NCBI RefSeq assembly: GCF_001440475.1
Contig: NZ_LLYB01000057.1
Coordinates: 15,758 to 50,204, forward strand
Length of the DNA stretch: 34,447 bases
Source of the DNA: Bradyrhizobium lablabi
GTDB lineage: Bacteria > Pseudomonadota > Alphaproteobacteria > Rhizobiales > Xanthobacteraceae
Reading direction: 5' to 3'
The notes beneath the pieces were generated by a model. It was given only the letters and a program-made list of their open reading frames with translations, was not told where the DNA came from and did not search any database. This document shows, piece after piece, positions 14,157 through 23,233 of this stretch. A program made the translations under genes and the position numbers. How positions within the stretch are numbered: position 1 is the first letter of the stretch; each line of letters begins with the position of its first letter.

Positions 14157-15119
14157 ATGCTTAGCCAGAAATCACATGCGCGCACCGGTCAGGATCGGAC
14201 AAGCCTTTACGCTGTAATCACCGACAAAATCATCGCCGACCTGGAGGCTGGCCGCATCCCCTGGGCGCAGCCGTGGGGGACGGCGGCGATAAAGGCGCCG
14301 CTCGCCATGCCGCGTAATGCCTCAACACGGCGCGGCTATTCTGGAATCAATGTACTGATTCTGTGGGGCGCCGTCGTTGAGCGCGGTTTCTCCGGTCAGA
14401 GCTGGCTGACCTTCCGTCAGGCGCTTGGGCTCGGCGGCCATGTCCGGAAGGGCGAGCGGGGAACGACCGTCGTATTCGCCGATCGTTTCGTGCCGGAGGG
14501 CGAGCGTCAACGCGCCGCGGAAACTGGCGAAGAGCCAGGCGCGATTCCGTTCCTCAAGCGCTTTACCGTCTTCAACACCGATCAATGCGACGACCTGCCT
14601 GCGGAAATCGCAACCACCGCACCACCGCCGCTTCCCGGCATGATCGAACCGCGGGTCGAGGCGCTAATCAAGGCGACCGGCGTCGACTTTCGCACTGGGG
14701 GTAATCGCGCTTTCTATTCGCCGGCCGAAGATTTTGTGCAAGTCCCGCCGCCGGCTGCCTATTTCGAGACAATCAATTGGCACCGTACCGCACTCCACGA
14801 GCTTGGCCACGCCAGCGGCCATCCCTCGCGACTCAACCGAGACCTCGGCGGCTCCTATGGCACGAAGAAATATGCCTTCGAGGAGCTGATCGCGGAGCTG
14901 TGCGCTGCGTTTTCCTGCGCATCGCTGGGAATCGTGCCGACCGTACGCCACGCTGATTATATCGGATCCTGGTTGGAAGTCCTGCGCGAGGACAATCGCG
15001 CTATTGTGCGGGCGGCGTCGCAGGCGAGCAAGGCTGCGGACTATCTGCTCGGCTTACTTTCCGAAATGCCCCCGCACGCTCCGATCGATTCTGCCGACAC
15101 AGATCAGGAGGCAGCCTAA
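14157..15119 (+). CDS. ArdC-like antirestriction protein
   Basis: This is a 320-aa protein of the ArdC/DUF1738 type. The N-terminal domain (about 10-135) has the ArdC single-stranded DNA-binding pattern (YAVITDKIIADLEAGRIPWAQPW, RGYSGINVLILWGA, WLTFRQALGLGGHVRKGERG). The C-terminal domain (about 165-300) is a zinc metallopeptidase-like fold with HELGHASGHPSRLNR near residue 214 and the downstream Glu in YAFEELIAEL. ArdC proteins of conjugative plasmids bind the entering single strand and protect against restriction. It opens a rightward module, with a structured leader before it. Confidence 0.88.
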   Translation: MLSQKSHARTGQDRTSLYAVITDKIIADLEAGRIPWAQPWGTAAIKAPLAMPRNASTRRGYSGINVLILWGAVVERGFSGQSWLTFRQALGLGGHVRKGERGTTVVFADRFVPEGERQRAAETGEEPGAIPFLKRFTVFNTDQCDDLPAEIATTAPPPLPGMIEPRVEALIKATGVDFRTGGNRAFYSPAEDFVQVPPPAAYFETINWHRTALHELGHASGHPSRLNRDLGGSYGTKKYAFEELIAELCAAFSCASLGIVPTVRHADYIGSWLEVLREDNRAIVRAASQASKAADYLLGLLSEMPPHAPIDSADTDQEAA

Positions 15120-15163
15120 CGAGTATCAGCAGCGGTGAGAGAGGAAGAGGGCGACGCGGAGCG

Positions 15164-15222
15164 CCACGACGGGTTGGAGGCCGAGAGAGAGGCTTTCGGC
15201 TGCCCGTCGTGGAGTAACCGAT
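15164..15222 (+). promoter_or_regulatory. Structured 5' leader of the parB-like gene
   Basis: A perfect 10-bp outer stem is formed by CCACGACGGG (15164-15173) and CCCGTCGTGG (15203-15212). The inner stem GCCGAGAG (15180-15187) pairs with CTTTCGGC (15193-15200) and is capped by AGAGG. The outer and inner stem sequences differ from the ardC leader while pairing is kept, and the loop and GGGTTG linker are conserved, a pattern expected of a selected RNA structure. Confidence 0.65.
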
Positions 15223-17346
15223 ATGGCAAAGGCTGTTAAGAAAATCGTCTTTTCACGCTCGCGCGACATCCCGTTCGACAAGCTCGTGCTCAGCGGGTCC
15301 AACGTCCGTCGCATCAGGCCGGACCTTAACGTCGAGGAGCTGGCCGAGGACATCGCCCGGCGTGAGGATCTCGTGCAAGGTCTCAATGTCCGCGCCGTCC
15401 TGGACGCGGATGGGAACGAAACCGGCATGTTCGAGGTGCCGGCGGGCGGACGCCGCTATCGCGCGATCGAGCGTCTCGTCAAGGCGAAGCGTTTCCCCAA
15501 GAACGGGCTCGTCCCCTGCATCGTGCGTGATCCTTTCACCAAGATCCTGGCAGAGGACGACTCGCTCGCCGAAAACGTTCACCGCCTCGCATTGCATCCA
15601 CTCGATCAGTTCCGCGCCTTCTCGGACATGCGCGCGAAGGGCATGACCGACGAGGAGATCGCGGTTGCCTACTTCACCACCGCCCAAGTCGTGAAGCAGC
15701 GCCTGCGTTTGGCCTCGATCTCGCCGAAGCTGTGCGAGGTCTATGCCGAGGACGGCATGACGCTCGAGCAACTCATGGCCTTCTCGGTCAACGGTGACCA
15801 CGCCCGCCAGGAGCAAGTCTGGGACAACGTGAGCCGCTCCGGCTATGACGCGCCATACCAGATTCGCCGTATGCTCACCGAGAACACGGTCCGCGCATCC
15901 GATCGACGCGCGCGGTTCGTCGGGATCGGCTCGTATGAGCAGGCCGGAGGACCGATCCTGCGCGATCTGTTCGAGAACGACGATGGCGGCTGGTTGCAGG
16001 ACGTTCCTCTGCTCGATCGTCTTGTCACAGAGAAGCTGAAAACCGAAGCGGAGGTGATTGCCGCTGAGGGATGGAAGTGGATTTCGGTGGCGGTCGATTT
16101 CCCATATGGCCACACCAATGGATTGCGGGAACTTGATGGAGCGCCGGCTGATCTCACGATTGAGGATCAGACCACCATCGATGCACTCAACGCCGAGCGT
16201 CAAAAGCTCGAGGCCGAATATCAGGATGCCGACGAACTGCCCGACGAGGTCGATCAACGTCTTGGTGAGATCGAGGCGGCGTTGCTCACATTCGAAGGCC
16301 GATCGATGATCTACGATCCGGCCGACGTCGCCCGTGCCGGCGTCTTCATCAGCATCGACTCCGAAGGGCGGCTATCGGTGGATCGCGGTTACGTTCGGTC
16401 GGAGGATGACCTCCTGGTGGTCGAGCCTGAAGTCGGGAAGGGCGGCCAGGCCTTCGACGCGAACGGGACTGCCAGTCCGGCACAGCCCACGGCCATTACC
16501 GTTGGTGGCGCATCAACCGAGGTCGCCGAAGAGGATGAGGACGACATAGCAAAACCGCTGCCCGACCGGTTGGTCACCGAGCTGACGGCGCATCGGACGC
16601 TCGCGTTGCGCAATGCCCTGGCGGAACATCCCTCGATCGCGTTCCAGGCCGTGCTGCACAACTTTGTGCTGGCGACCTTTTACAGGTTCGCATCGTCGGG
16701 CAGTTGCCTCCAGATCGGGGTTCATATCCCGCCATTTCCTGCTCAGGCCCCCGGATTAAAGGAAAGTGCTTCGGCCAAGGCCGTCGATACCAGGCATGAA
16801 GCCTGGAAGGCGCGGCTGCCGAACGATGAGAAGGAGCTGTGGGATACGCTCTCCGCATTGGACGGCGCCACACAGGCGTCGTTATTCGCCCATTGCGCGT
16901 CGTTCGCCGTTAACGCCCTCTATGAGCCCGCGAACCGCTACAATCAGGGTCGAGTGTCTGCCCAGGGCGTTGCTTGCAGGCTTGACGCGGCCGGCGTGCT
17001 GGCGCGGTCGGTTGGACTAGACATGGTGCAGGCAGGTTGGAAGCCAACGGTCGACAACTATCTCGGCCGCGTCACCAAGCCGCGTATTCTGGAGGCGGTG
17101 AGAGAAGCAAAGGGTGAGGCTTCCGCACAACTGATCGACCATCTGAAGAAGACGGATATGGCCAGGGAAGCCGAGCGTCTTCTCGATGGCACGGGATGGC
17201 TGCCGGAGCCCTTGCGGCTCGACGACCTCGCGCCAGCGCCACAACAAGACAGCGAGGCTGGACCGCTCCCGGAATTCCTCGCCGGTGACGAGGATAGCAC
17301 AGACGGCGAAGACGAGATTCTGCCACACGGCTTTGCCGCTGAATGA
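15223..17346 (+). CDS. Large ParB-like (ParB/Srx-fold) protein, 707 aa
   Basis: Residues 10-120 form a ParB N-terminal domain: IPFDKLVLSGSNVRRI, VEELAEDIARREDLVQGLNV, VPAGGRRYRAIERLV, then the SLAENVHRLALHPLDQFRAF arginine/CTP-binding-like segment. A helix-turn-helix follows at about 140-185 (MTDEEIAVAYFTTAQVVKQRL). The remaining 500 residues are helical with acidic linkers (EVAEEDEDD) and match no partition protein I know. Standard ParB proteins are about 300 aa, so this is a long ICE/plasmid-type relative. No parA is adjacent, so a role in segregation is uncertain; nuclease or transcriptional roles are alternatives. It is followed by a strong terminator-like hairpin. Confidence 0.85.
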   Translation: MAKAVKKIVFSRSRDIPFDKLVLSGSNVRRIRPDLNVEELAEDIARREDLVQGLNVRAVLDADGNETGMFEVPAGGRRYRAIERLVKAKRFPKNGLVPCIVRDPFTKILAEDDSLAENVHRLALHPLDQFRAFSDMRAKGMTDEEIAVAYFTTAQVVKQRLRLASISPKLCEVYAEDGMTLEQLMAFSVNGDHARQEQVWDNVSRSGYDAPYQIRRMLTENTVRASDRRARFVGIGSYEQAGGPILRDLFENDDGGWLQDVPLLDRLVTEKLKTEAEVIAAEGWKWISVAVDFPYGHTNGLRELDGAPADLTIEDQTTIDALNAERQKLEAEYQDADELPDEVDQRLGEIEAALLTFEGRSMIYDPADVARAGVFISIDSEGRLSVDRGYVRSEDDLLVVEPEVGKGGQAFDANGTASPAQPTAITVGGASTEVAEEDEDDIAKPLPDRLVTELTAHRTLALRNALAEHPSIAFQAVLHNFVLATFYRFASSGSCLQIGVHIPPFPAQAPGLKESASAKAVDTRHEAWKARLPNDEKELWDTLSALDGATQASLFAHCASFAVNALYEPANRYNQGRVSAQGVACRLDAAGVLARSVGLDMVQAGWKPTVDNYLGRVTKPRILEAVREAKGEASAQLIDHLKKTDMAREAERLLDGTGWLPEPLRLDDLAPAPQQDSEAGPLPEFLAGDEDSTDGEDEILPHGFAAE

Positions 17347-17353
17347 ACTCGCA

Positions 17354-17381
17354 GTGCGGGGCGGTACGATCCGCCCCGCAC
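17354..17381 (+). terminator. Strong hairpin after the parB-like gene
   Basis: A perfect 11-bp stem, GTGCGGGGCGG with CCGCCCCGCAC, and a TACGAT loop lie 7 bp after the stop codon. No T-run follows on the plus strand, so it may act as an mRNA 3' stabiliser or a weak terminator. Confidence 0.6.
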
Positions 17382-17484
17382 CCTTCCATCCCTACTTCTG
17401 TCTCCCGATGCCTGGCATCGCGCCGGGCTCCTCACTTGGGGAGACTGCTACTCCCCCGCCAATGCCACGCGGAAGGCGTCTGGG

Positions 17485-17582
17485 GTGACAAGAGTGAGAG
17501 GCCGGCCGGGAGGGGTTGAGCCGGTCGGGTCGAGAGAGCAGCCGGCGGCTCGACCTTTCTCGCTCTCCTCAAGGTTCCCAAC
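17485..17582 (+). promoter_or_regulatory. Leader of the helicase/methylase gene
   Basis: This leader resembles the ardC and parB leaders in order of elements: GTGAGAG, then GGGTTGAG, then a GAGAGAG purine stretch. It can pair GGTCGAG (from about 17529) with CTCGACC. The AGAGG loop is not strictly kept. A CTCAAGG segment precedes the ATG, and the Shine-Dalgarno is weak. Confidence 0.45.
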
Positions 17583-20500
17583 ATGATAGAAGTCTCGTGC
17601 TCCGCAGCCGCCGCTGCTGCGTCCGCCATCGCTCAAGCCGCACGGCTACTCCTCTCCGATCTCGAACGTGGACGGCCTATTGACGCGGGGATCTTGCGCT
17701 CCGCCATGGAGAGCGCCTTCGGTGCCTCGGATGCCACCGGCGCCTGGCATTGGAAAGCCGCCTATGAGGCCTGCGAGGCCGCGACAGTCCTTTTCCTTCG
17801 CAAGTACGGCGCCTCGATGCACCAAAAGGCTGGATCACCGGCTTCGATGCTCTCGAAGCTGGCGAAGGTCGCGAGGTTACTTCCCACCCACACCCGTCGC
17901 TCCGAAGAAGGTGAGGCGCTTCAACAGTTCTCGACGCCAATCCCGCTTGGCTTCGTGGCTTGTGCGGTGGCCGGCATTACGAAGGATGACCTCGTACTCG
18001 AGCCCTCGGCCGGCACCGGGCTGCTCGCCATTCTTGCCGAGATTTCCGGTGGTTCGCTCGTATTGAACGAACTGGCGCAGGTGCGTGCCGGGCTGCTCGA
18101 TCTCCTGTTTCCGAACGTCGCCGTCGCGCGTTTCGATGCGGCGCAGATCGATGATCATCTCGATGCTGGTATAGCGCCGAGTGTCGTGCTGATGAACCCG
18201 CCGTTTTCGGCGTTGGCGAATGTCGATCGCCGTATGGCCGATGCAGCACTGCGCCACGTCGCCTCGGCCCTGGCTCGGCTTTGCGACGGCGGCCGTCTCG
18301 TGGCGATTACCGGCGCCAGCGTCGCGCCCAACAATCCCGCCTGGACAGACGCCTTCATCCATCTGCAGGAGCGGGGCCGCATCGTGTTCTCGGCTGCCAT
18401 TGCGGGCTCGGTCTTTGCCAAGCACGGCACCACGGCGGATACGCGGCTCACCGTGATCGACAAGCAGCCTGCGCCGGACGCAACCGCCTTCCCAACCTCG
18501 CCGGGTGTCGCACCAGATGTCGCAACGTTGCTGACATTGGCCCTGGCGCATGTGCCGCCGCGATCAGCGCTCGCGTCACCGCTTGCTAATTCTGTTACCG
18601 GACTATCGGCAATTCCGCGAACTGTCGGTGCCTATGCCAAGCGACCTTCGCCTGGCCGCGCGCTTCCCGAATCGGAAGCAGTAGAGCTCGCCTACCAGAC
18701 GGTTGATTGGACGCCGCCGGACGACGCCCGTCTTACCGACGCGCTCTATGAAGAATACGCATTGCAATCGATCCGTATTCCCGGATCGCAGGACCATCCG
18801 ACCAGGCTCGTCCAGTCGGCAGCAATGGCCTCGGTCGCAGCGCCAAAACCGTCGTATCGGCCGCATCTTCGGTCGAACCTTGTCGCAGACGGTCTGTTAT
18901 CTGATGCTCAGCTTGAAAGCATTATTTACGCTGGCGAAGCGCACTCGGCTTTCCTTGCAGGCGCCTGGACCGTCGACGAGACATTCGACCTCGTTACCGC
19001 CGCGCGTGATGATGCGGAAACCGCCATCCGCTTTCGCCGTGGTTGGTTTTTGGGCGACGGCACCGGCGCGGGCAAAGGCCGCCAGGTTGCCGGCATCCTG
19101 CTTGACAATTGGCTGAAGGGCCGCCGCCGCGCCGTCTGGATCTCCAAGAGCGACAAGCTGATCGAGGACGCCCAGCGGGACTGGGCCGCACTCGGCATGG
19201 AGCGGCTCCTCGTCACCCCGCTTTCGCGTTTCCGGCAGGGTACGCCGATCCGGCTGGCGGAGGGTATCCTGTTTACGACCTACGCTACGCTACGGACCGA
19301 CGAACGGGGGGAGAAGCTCTCGCGCGTCCGGCAGATCGTCGAATGGTTGGGCTCGGACTTCGACGGAGTGGTCATTTTCGACGAAAGCCACGCGATGCAG
19401 AATGCCGCAGGCCAAAAAGGCGAGCGCGGCGACCAGGCGGCCTCGCAGCAGGGGCGCGCCGGCTTGCGGCTTCAGCACGCCTTGCCTAATGCACGCGTGG
19501 TCTACGTGTCCGCGACCGGTGCCACGACCGTTCACAATCTCGCGTATACGCAGCGGCTTGGCCTATGGGGTGGCGAGGATTTCCCGTTCGCGACGCGGGC
19601 CGAATTCGTCGAAGCGATCGAGGAGGGCGGCGTGGCCGCCATGGAGGTGCTGGCGCGGGATCTCAAGGCGCTCGGTCTTTATTTGGCGCGCTCGCTTTCC
19701 TATGAGGGCGTCCAATACGAACTGATCGAGCACAAGCTCACCGCCGAGCAGGTCCGCATCTACGATGCCTATGCGGGCGCGTTCAGCGTCATTCACAACA
19801 ATCTCGACGCAGCGATGCGGGCAGCGAACATCACCGGCGAGACTGGCACCCTGAACGCGGAGGCGAAGTCCGCCGCTCGATCGGCGTTCGAGTCCGCGAA
19901 GCAGCGCTTCTTCGGCCATTTGCTCACTTCGATGAAGACGCCTTCCTTGATCCGATCGATCGATCGCGATCTTGCGGAGGGCCACGCCGCCGTCGTCCAG
20001 ATCGTCTCGACCGGTGAAGCCCTGATGGAGCGCCGGCTTGCGGAGATCCCAACCGACGAATGGGCTGATGTCCAGGTCGATATCACGCCCCGTGAATACG
20101 TGCTCGACTATCTGGCTCATTCCTTCCCGGTTCAACTCCACGAACCCTTCACTGATTCCGAAGGCAACCTCTCGTCCCGGCCCGTGTACCGCGACGGCCA
20201 GCCGGTCGAGAGCAGGGAAGCCGTGACCCGGCGCGACCGGCTGATCGAGAAACTTGCTTCGCTTCCGCCGGTGCCCGGCGCGCTCGACCAGATCGTGCAG
20301 CGGTTTGGGACCGACATGCTCGCCGAAGTCACGGGGCGCTCTCGCCGCATCATCCGCAAGAATGACCGGCTAATGGTCGAGAGCCGCGCCGGCTCAGCGA
20401 ATCTCGCCGAGACAGCGGCGTTCATGGATGACATCAAGCGTATCCTCGTGTTCTCGGACGCCGGCGGCACGGGGCGGAGCTACCATGCGGAGCTTTCGGC

Positions 20501-21875
20501 TCGGAACCGGCGTTTGCGCGTGCATTACCTGCTTGAGCCCGGCTGGAAGGCCGATGCGGCGATCCAGGGTCTCGGCCGCACCAACAGGACCAATCAGGCT
20601 CAGCCGCCGCTGTTTCGTCCGATTGCGACGGATGTGAAGGCGGAGAAGCGCTTTCTCAGCACCATTGCGCGCCGGCTCGACACCCTCGGCGCCATTACCC
20701 GCGGTCAGCGCCAAACCGGCGGGCAGGGACTGTTTCGGTCCGAAGACAATCTGGAGAGCAACTACGGCCGCGATGCTCTCCGGCAGCTCTACACGCTTCT
20801 GGTACGCGGCAAGGTGGAAGGCTGCTCCCTCGAGGCGTTTGAGGAGGCTACCGGACTCAAGCTCACCGACAGCAACGGTATGAGAGATGAGCTGCCGCCC
20901 ATCACCACCTTCCTCAACCGTCTGCTCGCGCTGACCATCGGCCTGCAGAACGTCCTGTTCCACGCCTTCGAGCAGCTGCTGACCGCTCGTATCGAAGGCG
21001 CCATCGCGTCCGGGATCTACGACGCCGGTCTGGAAACACTGCAGGCCGAGAGTCTCGTCATCACCGATCGGCGCACCATCTACAGCCATCCCGCGACCGG
21101 TGCGGAAACGCGGCTGCTCACTATCGCCCAGCACGAGCGCAACCGGCCCGTGACCCTCGATGATGCGCTCGGCCGTTTCTCTGACCCTCGCGCCGTCCCG
21201 CTGGTCAACGAACGTTCTGGGCGCGCCGCCGTGCAGGTCCCGGCGCCGAGCCTGATGCTCGATGATGGTGAGATCGAGCAGCGCGTAAGGTTGATCCGGC
21301 CAATGGAGAGCCACATCGTCGCGCTGAAGACTATGGCCGAAAGCAGCTGGACTGCGGCGGATCGCGAGCATTTCAGTGCAGTCTGGCAGGCCGAGCTTTC
21401 GGAAGTGCCGGAGTTCACCAAGAGCACGATGCATGTCGTCGCCGGACTTCTCCTGCCAATCTGGAAGCGGCTTCCGAACGAGTCCACACGCGTCTATCGC
21501 CTGCAAACCGACGTCGGCGAGCGGATCATTGGGCGAAAGGTCTCATCCGCCTGGGTCGCTAACGCGCTTCTCGGCAAGCAACCGACGCTGACGCCCGCGG
21601 ACGCCTTCGCAATGCTCATGGAGGGCCGCACGGTTCTCGATCTTGCCGAAGGCCCAAAACTTCGGCGCGTCCGTGTCATGGGCGTACACCGCATTGAGCT
21701 GTCCGACTTTTCCGAGACGATGCGGGATCGTTTGCGCGCCTATGGGCTCTTCAGCGAGATCATCTCCTGGAAGCTACGCATGTTCGTACCCTCGGACGAA
21801 AGCGGCATCGGCGTCCTCGCCAAGGTGCTCGAACGTTATCCCATCGAACGCATCGGCGAACGGGAGGCTGCCTGA
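17583..21875 (+). CDS. Strawberry-notch-type helicase with N-terminal DNA-methylase-like domain
   Basis: This is a 1430-aa multidomain protein. A helical N-terminus is followed by a methyltransferase-like domain: motif I LVLEPSAGTGLLA near residue 137 and motif IV NPPF near 205. Next comes a superfamily-2 helicase of strawberry-notch type, with GDGTGAGKGRQVAG (Walker A-like) near 490, FDESHAMQN (motif II) near 599, SATGAT (motif III), and a C-terminal RecA lobe with DAGGTGRSYH and a GLGRTNRTNQ motif VI near 995. Such giants are common on conjugative elements and phages, where helicase, antirestriction and methylation roles have been proposed. Its stop overlaps the Toprim gene start. All key motifs appear intact. 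Confidence 0.9.
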   Translation: MIEVSCSAAAAAASAIAQAARLLLSDLERGRPIDAGILRSAMESAFGASDATGAWHWKAAYEACEAATVLFLRKYGASMHQKAGSPASMLSKLAKVARLLPTHTRRSEEGEALQQFSTPIPLGFVACAVAGITKDDLVLEPSAGTGLLAILAEISGGSLVLNELAQVRAGLLDLLFPNVAVARFDAAQIDDHLDAGIAPSVVLMNPPFSALANVDRRMADAALRHVASALARLCDGGRLVAITGASVAPNNPAWTDAFIHLQERGRIVFSAAIAGSVFAKHGTTADTRLTVIDKQPAPDATAFPTSPGVAPDVATLLTLALAHVPPRSALASPLANSVTGLSAIPRTVGAYAKRPSPGRALPESEAVELAYQTVDWTPPDDARLTDALYEEYALQSIRIPGSQDHPTRLVQSAAMASVAAPKPSYRPHLRSNLVADGLLSDAQLESIIYAGEAHSAFLAGAWTVDETFDLVTAARDDAETAIRFRRGWFLGDGTGAGKGRQVAGILLDNWLKGRRRAVWISKSDKLIEDAQRDWAALGMERLLVTPLSRFRQGTPIRLAEGILFTTYATLRTDERGEKLSRVRQIVEWLGSDFDGVVIFDESHAMQNAAGQKGERGDQAASQQGRAGLRLQHALPNARVVYVSATGATTVHNLAYTQRLGLWGGEDFPFATRAEFVEAIEEGGVAAMEVLARDLKALGLYLARSLSYEGVQYELIEHKLTAEQVRIYDAYAGAFSVIHNNLDAAMRAANITGETGTLNAEAKSAARSAFESAKQRFFGHLLTSMKTPSLIRSIDRDLAEGHAAVVQIVSTGEALMERRLAEIPTDEWADVQVDITPREYVLDYLAHSFPVQLHEPFTDSEGNLSSRPVYRDGQPVESREAVTRRDRLIEKLASLPPVPGALDQIVQRFGTDMLAEVTGRSRRIIRKNDRLMVESRAGSANLAETAAFMDDIKRILVFSDAGGTGRSYHAELSARNRRLRVHYLLEPGWKADAAIQGLGRTNRTNQAQPPLFRPIATDVKAEKRFLSTIARRLDTLGAITRGQRQTGGQGLFRSEDNLESNYGRDALRQLYTLLVRGKVEGCSLEAFEEATGLKLTDSNGMRDELPPITTFLNRLLALTIGLQNVLFHAFEQLLTARIEGAIASGIYDAGLETLQAESLVITDRRTIYSHPATGAETRLLTIAQHERNRPVTLDDALGRFSDPRAVPLVNERSGRAAVQVPAPSLMLDDGEIEQRVRLIRPMESHIVALKTMAESSWTAADREHFSAVWQAELSEVPEFTKSTMHVVAGLLLPIWKRLPNESTRVYRLQTDVGERIIGRKVSSAWVANALLGKQPTLTPADAFAMLMEGRTVLDLAEGPKLRRVRVMGVHRIELSDFSETMRDRLRAYGLFSEIISWKLRMFVPSDESGIGVLAKVLERYPIERIGEREAA

Positions 21876-22900
21876 TGCCGCGCGATGCTTCCGAACTGGC
21901 GCACCGCCTCGCGCGCGAGGCCGAGGCGGTATGCGGACACTACCTCTCAAATGGCCGGCGCCAGGGTCGCTATTGGCTCATCGGAGACAGCAGAAACACG
22001 CCGGGACGCTCGATGTTCGTGCGATTGATCGAATCGGCCAAGGGCCCTGCGGGCAAGTGGACGGACGCTGCGACCGGCGAACATGGTGATCTCCTCGATA
22101 TCATCCGCGACAGTTGCGGGCTGCTCGATTTCCGCGATGTTGCTGAGGAGGCTCGACGTTTCCTGCACTTGCCTCGGACCGGCGCCGAACGGACTTCGAC
22201 ATCAGGCCGAGCTCGGATACAACCCGGTTCATTGGAAGCTGCACGACGGCTGTTCGGCATGTCGCAGCCGATCGGCCGAACTGCCGTCGAAGCCTATTTG
22301 CGAGGACGCGGCATTTTCGTCGTACACGATGAAGGCGCGCTCCGTTTCCATCCACGCTGCTACTATCGGCCGGAGGACGACTCGCCGACCGAAGTCTGGC
22401 CGGCGATGATTGCCCGTGTGACCGATCTCGACGGCCGGATCACGGGCGTACACCGCACCTGGCTCGATCCCTTTAGAGGCGACAAGGCACCGGTCGATAC
22501 GCCGCGACGGGCGATGGGCGATCTGTTAGGAAACGCGGTTCGCTTTGGCGTACCGAATGATGTGCTCGTTGCGGGTGAGGGCATCGAGACCATGCTCTCG
22601 CTTCGTTGTGCGCTGCCGACCTTGCCGATGGCTGCGGCGCTCTCTGCTAATCACCTCGCGGCCATGCTGCTCCCGCTGGCGCTACGCCGACTATATATTG
22701 CCCGCGATGCCGATTCAGCAGGCGATAGCGCGGCGGTGACCTTGATGACGCGTGCCGAAGCGGTCGGCATCGAGGCGTTTGCATTGTCACCTGGGCTCGG
22801 TGACTTCAACGAGGACCTGCATACGCGTGGCATCGAAGAACTTCGCGTGGCGTTACGCGAGCAGCTTGTCTCGCAGGACGTCGCCGCTTCCTTGCCTTGA
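21875..22900 (+). CDS. Toprim-domain primase-like protein
   Basis: This is a 341-aa protein whose ATG overlaps the previous stop (TGATG), so the two are translationally coupled. The N-terminal region (1-130) resembles the DUF7146-type primase accessory domain with CGHYLSNGRRQGRYWLIG and GEHGDLLDIIRDSCGLLDF. The Toprim domain (about 228-335) has GEGIETMLSLR with the catalytic Glu and YIARDADSAGD with the DxD metal site, then GDFNEDL. No N-terminal zinc finger is obvious. Coupling to the SF2 helicase suggests a helicase/primase pair that makes the complementary strand after transfer; this is inferred. Confidence 0.85.
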   Translation: MPRDASELAHRLAREAEAVCGHYLSNGRRQGRYWLIGDSRNTPGRSMFVRLIESAKGPAGKWTDAATGEHGDLLDIIRDSCGLLDFRDVAEEARRFLHLPRTGAERTSTSGRARIQPGSLEAARRLFGMSQPIGRTAVEAYLRGRGIFVVHDEGALRFHPRCYYRPEDDSPTEVWPAMIARVTDLDGRITGVHRTWLDPFRGDKAPVDTPRRAMGDLLGNAVRFGVPNDVLVAGEGIETMLSLRCALPTLPMAAALSANHLAAMLLPLALRRLYIARDADSAGDSAAVTLMTRAEAVGIEAFALSPGLGDFNEDLHTRGIEELRVALREQLVSQDVAASLP

Positions 22901-23047
22901 CGATGACCGAGACGGGATAACGGGGCGCTTCGATCGCGAGGTCGTCATCACCAGTCGGCTCGTGGTTGGCAGTTGCCGGACAGAGTCGCGCCCCCGGCCT
23001 TCTAGAGGGCGATCGGACCGCAGGCGGTTCGGCCCGGCAATGGCTGC

Positions 23048-23106
23048 GCCCGGCTATTTTCCGCCGGCCCTTCGGGCCTTTGCATCGCGAAGCAAAATAG
23101 CCGGGC
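23048..23106. repeat. Long inverted repeat, element A
   Basis: GCCCGGCTATTTT (23048-23060) and AAAATAGCCGGGC (23094-23106) are perfect 13-bp arms. Inside is a GGCCC-TTC-GGGCC hairpin at 23066-23078. The repeat is followed by GCCATCCTCCGCTTCGCTCC, a string with a near match after element B. Confidence 0.8.
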
Positions 23107-23191
23107 TACGCCATCCTCCGCTTCGCTCCGGCCCCGCGCTGGCGCTTCGGGTTCTGGTCCGTTCCGCCCGCCGTCTGGTGATCGCCACGAA

Positions 23192-23210
23192 GGCCGCGAT
23201 GGACGCGGCC
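23192..23210 (+). promoter_or_regulatory. GGCCGCG hairpin before the DUF2493 start
   Basis: A perfect 7-bp stem GGCCGCG / CGCGGCC has an ATGGA loop. An equivalent hairpin with loop GTGGT precedes the DUF736 gene at the same distance from the start codon. Confidence 0.6.
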
Positions 23211-23233
23211 GATCCGGCAAAGGACCTCTCACC

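Larger units (their letters stand above)
22901..23233. promoter_or_regulatory. Structured intergenic region before the DUF2493 gene
   Basis: No gene is seen. The region holds the 13-bp inverted repeat at 23048-23106 and a GGCCGCG-loop-CGCGGCC hairpin at 23192-23210. The hairpin ends 23 nt before the next start codon. The same two elements occur in the same order before the DUF736 gene. Confidence 0.65.

Noticed and set aside
15253..16257. 334-codon minus-strand open frame inside the parB-like gene
   Set aside because: It is a shadow of the ParB coding frame; no independent ribosome-binding site or recognisable domain.
20394..21506. 370-codon minus-strand open frame inside the helicase gene
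   Set aside because: It is opposite to clear helicase coding sequence; its translation has no family features and reflects high-GC codon bias.
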